Shown piece after piece: positions 1-4,102 of a stretch of 7,050 nt of DNA (positions are counted from its first letter, which is position 1; every line of letters begins with the position of its first letter). The stretch lies in NCBI GenBank assembly GCA_030641665.1, contig DAOWHA010000074.1, positions 1 to 7,050 of the forward strand. Direction: 5' to 3'. The DNA comes from JAGLTA01 sp023142625. GTDB lineage: Bacteria; Patescibacteriota; Patescibacteriia; JAACEG01. The position numbers and the translations under genes were made by a program. The notes below the pieces were generated by a model, which made no database searches, was not told the DNA's origin, and was given only the letters and a program-made list of their open reading frames with translations.

Positions 1-32
1 ATAAAAATTTCCCCTTGATGGGAACAAGGAGA
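1..32 (-). terminator. Possible intrinsic terminator after the CAP / PAP2-remnant unit
   Basis: Read on the minus strand, positions 32-25 (TCTCCTTG) can pair with 17-10 (CAAGGGGA), seven of eight pairs, across a 7-nt loop. The stem is followed directly by AATTTTTAT at positions 9-1. A competing register pairs TTCCC with GGGAA. The hairpin lies just downstream of the last stop codon (39-41), where a terminator would be expected. The stem is short and the T-run is only five bases and preceded by AA, so this is a weak call. The window edge prevents checking what follows. Confidence 0.35.
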
Positions 33-38
33 CTTTGC

Positions 39-215
39 TTAATACAATAATAAAATATTTAAAAGCATTGTCAATACACATCTAATGAATAACCATTTGC
101 ATTTCACGAAATCTTCAGTTAGATTTAAATTGTGCTTAATTCCATCTGTTGCTAATTTTAATATTTGCGCCAAAACAACAACAACGATTGGAATTATTAT
201 TGATTCATAATGCAT
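39..215 (-). pseudogene. Truncated divergent PAP2 (DUF212/YuiD)-like remnant, 58 aa
   Basis: This 58-codon reading frame starts with ATG at 215-213, only 3 nt after the stop codon of the CAP gene, which suggests translational coupling. Residues 1-32 form one hydrophobic segment (about 5-22) followed by a short basic stretch. The AQxxK pattern at about 16-20 (AQILK) resembles the first helix of divergent PAP2 family proteins such as B. subtilis YuiD. Those proteins are about 140-160 aa and carry a GGMPSSH motif shortly after this helix. Here the frame continues with unrelated-looking residues (KCKWLFIRC), lacks the motif and ends after 58 codons. A decayed or frameshifted gene is the best reading. 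A genuine small membrane protein is the alternative. The family link is from memory of the N-terminal pattern and is tentative. A perfect palindrome (GCATAAATTATGC, 212-224) spans the stop/start junction. Confidence 0.4.
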
Positions 216-218
216 AAA

Positions 219-1166
219 TTATGCTTTAATATGATGATGAATTTGCGTATTATGATTAACTGGAACCTGCCTGCTAATCGGGCAAGTATAATTAATTTTA
301 CGGATATATTTTATAGAAATAATTAAAACAGCCATAGAAATTAAGCAAAATAATATGTTCCGATTTGCAAAATCTGCTTTTGCAGTTTGTAACTGCGCGT
401 ATTCGCCGGCTATCTTCGGATACTGAATATCGCTGTTAATTCGCGCTGTTTTGTATGGCGCGCGATTTTCAACAACTGCTAAAACTATTTTGTCAATCCT
501 ATTATTCTCGTTTTTAAAATAAAGCAAATTAACATTTTTATAATTCAGGCAATTTGGCAAAACCGCTATTTCCTCTTCGCTATTTTTTTTTATTATATCA
601 TTAAAATTAAAAACTGTTAATTGCGAGGCGCTTTCTTTAAGCCGACCGAACATTTGAATTGTAATAATAGTAGGCTGATTCTTAAATATTGTTTCTTTTG
701 ACACGATCGCTATATCCGTATAATTTGAACTTAAAATATTTTTTCTGTGGCTTTCGCTGTTCATCCATGCATCAACAACGGCTTCGGCTGTAATAAAATC
801 CATAGCTAAATTTTCCCCTGCGTAAAGATAATTATATCCAGCGTCTTTTATCCATTCAATAAAAGTTTTTCCGCTTGGCGCCGTATGCGCAAAATATTCA
901 TTTTTCGCTAAATGCTCAGCTTTCTCATTAGCGGCATTTTTTAAAGCAAAGTCTATCTTTAACGGCTTTAATCCGTTTTTTATTCTCTTATCATTGGTTA
1001 GTCGGATTAAATTCTCTGGCGTTATATCTGAAGCGAATATATTTTTAGGCGATAAAAAAATCCCTGCAACTATTGTTGGGATTATGATAATAACTAAAAA
1101 TGCGCAAAAATGCCTATTTTTTTGTTTTGTCTCCCTATTATAAGAAAACAAATTTTTATTTTTCAT
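219..1166 (-). CDS. CAP-domain (SCP/YkwD-like) membrane-anchored surface protein
   Basis: The product is 315 aa. Residues 1-19 are basic and hydrophilic, and 20-46 form a hydrophobic signal or anchor ending near NIFA. A CAP domain follows at about 49-176. Its landmark residues are visible: His94 in the FAHTAPSGKT segment, Glu118 in AGENLA, the SESHRKNIL motif with His140, and a closing strand IQMFGR at about 170-175. This is the classic YkwD-type layout (HTxPxGxT, GENxA, SxxHRxNIL). Residues 177-268 are unassigned and hydrophilic, 270-287 form a second hydrophobic helix, and the tail is His-rich (His305, His310-312). Bacterial CAP proteins are extracytoplasmic and mostly of unknown biochemical role. 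The helix after the domain suggests anchoring at both ends unless the N-terminal segment is cleaved. The ATG at 1166-1164 is the only plausible start. A GGGAG lies 13 nt upstream, a long spacing. The start region lies inside a 49-bp tandem duplication, and the promoter is about 220 nt upstream behind a foldback element. Confidence 0.85.
   Translation of the reverse strand: MKNKNLFSYNRETKQKNRHFCAFLVIIIIPTIVAGIFLSPKNIFASDITPENLIRLTNDKRIKNGLKPLKIDFALKNAANEKAEHLAKNEYFAHTAPSGKTFIEWIKDAGYNYLYAGENLAMDFITAEAVVDAWMNSESHRKNILSSNYTDIAIVSKETIFKNQPTIITIQMFGRLKESASQLTVFNFNDIIKKNSEEEIAVLPNCLNYKNVNLLYFKNENNRIDKIVLAVVENRAPYKTARINSDIQYPKIAGEYAQLQTAKADFANRNILFCLISMAVLIISIKYIRKINYTCPISRQVPVNHNTQIHHHIKA
1116..1163. 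repeat. 49-bp tandem duplication, intact copy A (inside the CAP gene)
   Basis: The 20-mer at 1116-1135 (A, seven T, then GTTTTGTCTCCC) recurs exactly at 1165-1184, an offset of 49 bp. The 24-mer at 1140-1163, beginning ATAAGAAAAC, recurs at 1351-1374 with one change (A to G). Together these define a tandem duplication. Copy A encodes residues 2-17 of the CAP protein, the cytoplasmic N-terminus before the hydrophobic segment. The offset is not a multiple of three, so the upstream copy cannot encode the same peptide in frame. Confidence 0.8.
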
Positions 1167-1374
1167 TTTTTTGTTTTGTCTCCCATTAGGCTTGTCGCGT
1201 AGTAATTTCCTACTGCGATTTCCATATTTTGGTCAAATTCTCCAAAAATTTTAACGCCTATATGCCTATATAGACTTATAAAATTATTTGAAAAATTTGC
1301 CTCAAAATCTGAAAATCTCGCTACGGAATTTATTACGCGACAAGCCTATCATAAGAAGACAAATTTTTATTTTT
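1165..1374. repeat. 49-bp tandem duplication, copy B, split by a foldback element
   Basis: The two halves of the repeat lie at 1165-1184 and 1351-1374. In copy A the equivalent halves are separated by only 4 bp. In copy B they are separated by the 1187-1348 inverted-repeat element plus a few flanking bases. Copy B is upstream of the CAP start codon and contributes the GGGAG sequence at 1184-1180. The order of events read from the sequence is duplication first, then insertion into the upstream copy. Confidence 0.75.
1187..1348. mobile_element. MITE-like foldback element in the CAP gene leader
   Basis: The ends are perfect 15-bp inverted repeats: TAGGCTTGTCGCGTA at 1187-1201 and its reverse complement at 1334-1348. 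They extend to 24 bp with two mismatches (1187-1210 against 1325-1348). Beyond that the arms stay alignable with small gaps (ATTTCCATATTTTG against ATTTTCAGATTTTG), so nearly the whole element folds on itself around a centre near 1260-1275. Both ends carry TA, consistent with a TA target duplication as made by IS630/Tc1-mariner-type transposases, leaving a 158-bp element. It has no coding capacity. The host repeat identifies the insertion site unusually clearly. Classification as a MITE is an inference. No transposase is in the window. Confidence 0.7.
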
Positions 1375-1389
1375 TTTACTATATTTTAT

Positions 1390-1418
1390 ATTATAGCATA
1401 AAATCGGTTTCGTGTCAA
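1390..1418 (-). promoter_or_regulatory. Perfect consensus sigma-70 promoter for the CAP gene
   Basis: On the minus strand TTGACA (1418-1413) and TATAAT (1395-1390) are both exact consensus hexamers with a 17-bp spacer, and the spacer ends in TGC, giving an extended -10. The predicted start of transcription is near 1383. The -35 begins 3 bp beyond the stop codon of the preceding YbaK-like gene, so the promoter occupies the whole gap between that gene and the repeat region. The resulting leader would be about 215 nt because the foldback element lies within it. Confidence 0.85.
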
Positions 1419-1421
1419 TGC

Positions 1422-2003
1422 TTATTTTTTATATTTTTTCGCGGATTTTTTATTAGTTAAAATTTTCTTTTTCATATCCGCCTTTTTAGCGGTCGTCTTC
1501 TTCTTCGCTTTTTGCTTATTTATTTTTATTTTTTTAAACTTATGTTTTTTTGAAAAAGTTGTTAGCGCTTCAGCTCCCTGCTCTAATAAATCATTGACTT
1601 TTAATTTAACAGATTCTGTATGGCTGCCGCCCGAAACTATGACAATTCTATTTTTTAACAGTGTCTTGTCAATATAGACTGGAATTTTATGAAAAGCCGC
1701 GAAAGGGATTAAGGTTCCTGGCTTTACTTTAAAAATTTTCTTGATATCAATCTCTTTTACAATCTTTGCCTTTTTAACTTTTAATAATTTTTCCAACTTT
1801 TCAAAATCTACTTTTCGGTCTGCTGGAATAACTAATAAAAAATATTTCCGATCGGCTTTAACAGCTAAAGTTTTGGCGATTTCGCCCAATTTTTTTCCCA
1901 AAGTCTGCGCCGCGTCAAATGCCGTATAAACGGTTTTGTGCTCTAAAATTTCATAATTGACATTATGTTTTTCTAAAAAATTTGTAATTCTTTTTGGTAA
2001 CAT
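1422..2003 (-). CDS. YbaK/ProRS-type aminoacyl-tRNA deacylase domain protein with Lys-rich tail
   Basis: The product is 193 aa. Residues 1-150 match the YbaK/EbsC editing-domain fold (PF04073): HKTVYTAFDAAQTLG near 22-36, the conserved lysine in EIAKTLAVKA (Lys44), the strand KYFLLVIPADRKVD (53-66), the PGTLIPF loop (95-101) and SGGSHTESVKL (124-134). Proteins of this family hydrolyse mischarged tRNAs (for example Cys- or Ala-tRNAPro) in the cytoplasm, and the lysine corresponds to the catalytically important Lys46 of YbaK. The exact substrate cannot be assigned here. Family members are usually about 155 aa. This one has an extra tail, 151-193, made largely of Lys with Ala and Thr, which could increase RNA affinity (inference). 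The ATG at 2003-2001 directly follows an apparent -10 box, so the mRNA may be leaderless. Confidence 0.85.
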   Translation of the reverse strand: MLPKRITNFLEKHNVNYEILEHKTVYTAFDAAQTLGKKLGEIAKTLAVKADRKYFLLVIPADRKVDFEKLEKLLKVKKAKIVKEIDIKKIFKVKPGTLIPFAAFHKIPVYIDKTLLKNRIVIVSGGSHTESVKLKVNDLLEQGAEALTTFSKKHKFKKIKINKQKAKKKTTAKKADMKKKILTNKKSAKKYKK

Positions 2004-2009
2004 ATAATC

Positions 2010-2024
2010 ATATTAACATAAAAT
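2010..2024 (-). promoter_or_regulatory. Extended -10 promoter element of the YbaK-like gene (leaderless)
   Basis: The minus strand reads ATTTTATGTTAATAT, with -10 TAATAT at 2015-2010 and an extended TGt. It matches the stronger blocks at 1390-1404 and 6916-6930 in 12 of 15 positions. No good -35 is visible. The hexamer ends 6 nt before the ATG, so transcription would begin at or next to the start codon. Confidence 0.45.
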
Positions 2025-2047
2025 AATAATTAAAACTTCCTAAACTT

Positions 2048-2221
2048 TGTCTTTGCGAGCAGAGTACAATGGAGCGAAGCAATCCCATTACTAAGCGAAC
2101 AAACCTATAATCATAAACTTCTTTGCATAAACAATGAAATTGTTTCGTCGCATCTCACTTCCCCGCCTAAATTTTTGTTTCACAAAAACTTAGGCTGGTT
2201 GTTCAGCTCCTCGCAAAGACA
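2048..2221. repeat. Palindromic dispersed repeat, copy 1 (about 174 bp)
   Basis: The ends are perfect 12-bp inverted repeats, TGTCTTTGCGAG (2048-2059) and CTCGCAAAGACA (2210-2221). The left arm contains GAAGCAATCCCATTACTAAG (2076-2095), 18/20 identical to 3361-3380 in copy 2. The right arm matches the reverse complement of copy 2's left arm in two blocks: 2133-2160 (24/28) and the outer 22 bp at 2201-2222 (21/22). It fills most of the gap between the 100-aa membrane protein gene and the YbaK-like gene. No coding potential is evident; an open frame on the plus strand here is incidental. It is either a non-autonomous mobile repeat or a REP/BIME-like element. Confidence 0.7.
2165..2195. repeat. 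Internal hairpin inside palindromic repeat copy 1
   Basis: Positions 2165-2178 (GCCTAAATTTTTGT) pair with 2182-2195 across a 3-nt loop, 13 of 14 pairs, with one A/C mismatch. Copy 2 has only a short GAACGAGTGAAGC-type stretch at the same place, so the hairpin is an arm-specific insertion or a diverged sub-stem. Confidence 0.55.
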
Positions 2222-2249
2222 GGGATTTCTTAGTCAAATAAAAATAAAA

Positions 2250-2552
2250 CTATTTTTCATTCATATTTTTTTCTTCTATAATCTCAATCTCCATCTCTAC
2301 TCCGCCCCAGTATTCGGCAACCCAATTATAAATCGATCCATTAATCAATCCCATAATAAAACCGGCAATCGCGCCTGCGACAGGAAGAAATATTGGAAAA
2401 ATCATCTGCCATAAAGTCCAATATCCGCCAAAACCGTCAAAAACTGACATTATTAGCATTATTACTGCTGGAATTAAATAAATCGCTCCGCAAACAATTG
2501 CCGTCATTCTTGCTAAAGATAAAACTTTTATTTTTTTAATTTGATAAAGCAT
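2250..2552 (-). CDS. Small two-helix membrane protein (possibly DUF3566-like)
   Basis: The product is 100 aa. A short basic N-terminus (LYQIKKIKVLSLAR) precedes two hydrophobic helices, about 15-37 and 46-70, separated by a Gly/aromatic loop (FDGFGGYWTLWQ). An acidic C-terminal strand-like segment follows (GGVEMEIEIIEE, 83-94). The arrangement 'IxxIxxxSLAR - helix - helix - YNxxAxxxGGxExExE' resembles small DUF3566-type transmembrane proteins of unknown function; this resemblance is remembered, not searched. The gene starts 16 nt after the stop of the 237-aa gene, with no promoter or Shine-Dalgarno between them, so the two are probably co-transcribed. A palindromic repeat follows 28 nt after its stop codon. 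Confidence 0.7.
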   Translation of the reverse strand: MLYQIKKIKVLSLARMTAIVCGAIYLIPAVIMLIMSVFDGFGGYWTLWQMIFPIFLPVAGAIAGFIMGLINGSIYNWVAEYWGGVEMEIEIIEEKNMNEK

Positions 2553-2568
2553 AAATTTTAAATTAAAA

Positions 2569-3282
2569 TTAAATTTTAGATAAAATTATAAAACAAAAGA
2601 TTGTGATTATTGAAATTATAATCGCGAACAGAATAATTGTAAAAAATATGAACTTCTTATTATCTTCATCCGCTGTTATTTGAGCGTCTTTGCTGTCTAA
2701 TTGAACGCTCTGAGTTCTCGCGCTAGTTCCGTCGCCCGCTAAAATCAGAATATCTTTTACGCCTTGCTGGAAATAAAAATTTAAATCAAAATTCACATCT
2801 CCGCTTTTGATAATATTCTGCCTTACTAATTCCCTGTCATATAAATATCCCCATTTTTCTGATTTGCCGTAAATTATAATTTCGGCGATTCCGTTTCTAT
2901 CTTTTTGAAAATTTACAATTTGAATTTTTAAAACAGAATTTTTAGGCACAATTCCGGGAGTAAAAAATATTCCGTTCGGACGGCTGGAACTTATATGTGC
3001 TTCGGGCGTTTTTAAATAAACATTCTGGCTTCCGTCTCCTAAAATATATTTATAATTAATATAATGATTAATATTTCGCAATGTTTTTGCGCAACGATAG
3101 CCCGAAATCGGATTTATTCCGTATTCTTCTGTTTTAAATTCTAATTCGTCGCACAATTCTATTCTGTCGGAAAGAATATCTCCATCGCGATAATAATCTG
3201 GCGCTATCATCTGCAAAGGCGCGGCAAAAATCGGCATTGCGAATAACGATAGAATAAAAATTGTGAGAATTTTTTTAAACAT
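2569..3282 (-). CDS. Secreted, C-terminally anchored protein of unknown function
   Basis: The product is 237 aa. Residues 1-20 are a clear signal peptide (MFKK, hydrophobic core, AMPIFA then APLQ). The extracytoplasmic part, about 22-209, looks beta-rich. It contains two cysteines (Cys44, Cys64) that could form a disulfide, a segment with many aromatic residues (NHYINYKYILGDGSQNVYL, 72-90) and a predicted sandwich-like stretch NSVLKIQIVNFQKDRNG (115-131). Residues 211-235 form one membrane helix with a tiny SKI tail. The family is not recognised. The topology (signal peptide, ectodomain, C-terminal helix) is the same as that of the 585-aa protein two genes upstream, and both begin MFKK. It is followed at 16 nt by the 100-aa membrane protein gene and preceded by a 171-nt gap occupied by a palindromic repeat. 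Confidence 0.75.
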   Translation of the reverse strand: MFKKILTIFILSLFAMPIFAAPLQMIAPDYYRDGDILSDRIELCDELEFKTEEYGINPISGYRCAKTLRNINHYINYKYILGDGSQNVYLKTPEAHISSSRPNGIFFTPGIVPKNSVLKIQIVNFQKDRNGIAEIIIYGKSEKWGYLYDRELVRQNIIKSGDVNFDLNFYFQQGVKDILILAGDGTSARTQSVQLDSKDAQITADEDNKKFIFFTIILFAIIISIITIFCFIILSKI

Positions 3283-3314
3283 AATATTTAAATTACAGAA
3301 TGTTAAAATTCCTA

Positions 3315-3449
3315 TCTGTCTTTGCGAGGAGTTGAACGAGTGAAGCGAGTGAGGTGCGACGAAGCAATCTCATTACTAAACGGAATTATAGTTTGCTCTT
3401 TTTAGTAATGAGATTGCTTCGGTCGCTATCGCTTCCTCGTAAAGACAGA
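3315..3449. repeat. Palindromic dispersed repeat, copy 2 (135 bp)
   Basis: Outer arms pair over 16 bp with one mismatch (3315-3330 starting TCTGTCTTTGCGAGGA, against 3434-3449). The inner arms are a perfect 20-bp inverted repeat, GAAGCAATCTCATTACTAAA (3361-3380) with 3401-3420, around a 20-nt loop. A GCGAC/GTCGC step (3356-3360 with 3422-3426) extends that stem past a one-base bulge. The left arm is about 17 nt longer than the right because of a GAACGAGTGAAGCGAGTGAG-type stretch. The element begins 4 bp after the stop codon of the 196-aa gene. As RNA it would make a very stable hairpin there, which could protect the mRNA 3' end or attenuate read-through to the 237-aa gene. No T-run follows it, so it is not a standard terminator. 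Confidence 0.8.
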
Positions 3450-3453
3450 GCTA

Positions 3454-4044
3454 TTAAACCTGCTCTTCGTGTTCGCTGAATTTTTTCTGCAAGAATATTA
3501 CCAGCGGCGTAATTATCACTATTAGTAAACCGAGGATAATATAGATCGCGGCATTCTCATATTGGTCAATAATATATCTTCCTAACTCGCCAAGCAGGTG
3601 AAACAGCATCCAAAACGCGAAAACCACATAAGCCCACATCGCGACTTTTAAATGCGCTTTTTCACCCTTAATGTTAACCATATAATAGAACAGAATCATC
3701 AGCAAAAAAATCGGGATGATAAAAGCGGAATGGATTAAAATCTTGTAAGTTATATAGCGGCTCTTGTCGTCGGTCGCGTAATATATTTGAGTTTTAGAAA
3801 CGCCAGAACTTTCATAAGAATACTTTAATCTGTTTGACTCTTGATAATCCATTCTTTCGCCTGTATATTTAATCGCTGGATTAGCAACGCGGTTTAAGTC
3901 AAAAATTATTCTCTCGCCTAAAAGAATAACAACAAAAGCCAAAACGATTGTTAAAATTACGCTCACGGCTGATATTCTTTTTCTGCGCCTTGGCGCTGGC
4001 GCAGCGCTTCGCGGAGCAGTCCGCGCTAAAATGTCTTCTGGCAT
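3454..4044 (-). CDS. Four-helix integral membrane protein of unknown function
   Basis: The product is 196 aa. The N-terminus (ARTAPRSAAPAPRRRKR, 7-23) is Ala/Pro/Arg-rich and probably cytoplasmic. Helices are predicted at about 25-43, 101-122, 132-152 and 165-185, with a roughly 57-residue polar loop (44-100) between helices 1 and 2 that should lie outside by the positive-inside rule. The C-terminus is charged (KKFSEHEEQV). No catalytic motif is seen and the family is not recognised. The coding stretch at 3960-4030 is visibly more GC-rich than its surroundings, matching the Ala/Arg/Pro-rich N-terminus. It starts 58 nt downstream of the 585-aa gene, and a palindromic repeat follows 4 bp after its stop. 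Co-transcription with the 585-aa gene is likely but a weak -10 lies between them. Confidence 0.7.
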   Translation of the reverse strand: MPEDILARTAPRSAAPAPRRRKRISAVSVILTIVLAFVVILLGERIIFDLNRVANPAIKYTGERMDYQESNRLKYSYESSGVSKTQIYYATDDKSRYITYKILIHSAFIIPIFLLMILFYYMVNIKGEKAHLKVAMWAYVVFAFWMLFHLLGELGRYIIDQYENAAIYIILGLLIVIITPLVIFLQKKFSEHEEQV

Positions 4045-4081
4045 AAATTTTGCGGTTAATAGCTATTTGTTAGATAAATCT

Positions 4082-4087
4082 ATTATA
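4082..4087 (-). promoter_or_regulatory. Candidate -10 box upstream of the four-helix protein gene
   Basis: An exact TATAAT lies on the minus strand 38 nt before the ATG of the 196-aa gene. No acceptable -35 hexamer is seen at 16-18 bp and no extended TGn is present, so in this AT-rich gap it may be chance. Confidence 0.2.
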
Positions 4088-4102
4088 CAAAACAAACAAC
4101 CA

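Noticed and set aside
1187..1348. Riboswitch or T-box leader for the CAP gene
   Set aside because: The structure is explained by terminal inverted repeats and its insertion into a duplicated segment. No conserved aptamer core is recognisable.
1741..1929. Open frame of 62 codons on the plus strand
   Set aside because: It lies entirely inside the well-supported YbaK-like gene on the opposite strand and encodes a Phe/Ser/Asn-rich peptide typical of the antisense of Lys-rich coding sequence.
2175..2414. Open frame of 79 codons on the plus strand
   Set aside because: It begins inside the palindromic repeat and then runs antisense through the 100-aa membrane protein gene, with no domain pattern or ribosome-binding site.
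3315..3449. Large hairpin as an intrinsic terminator
   Set aside because: No T-run follows the stem on the minus strand (the next bases are ATAGGAATTTT), and the sequence is shared with a second locus, so it is better described as a repeat.
2048..3449. CRISPR array or short-repeat array
   Set aside because: There are only two copies more than a kilobase apart, both palindromic and unequal in length, with no regular spacing and no cas genes.
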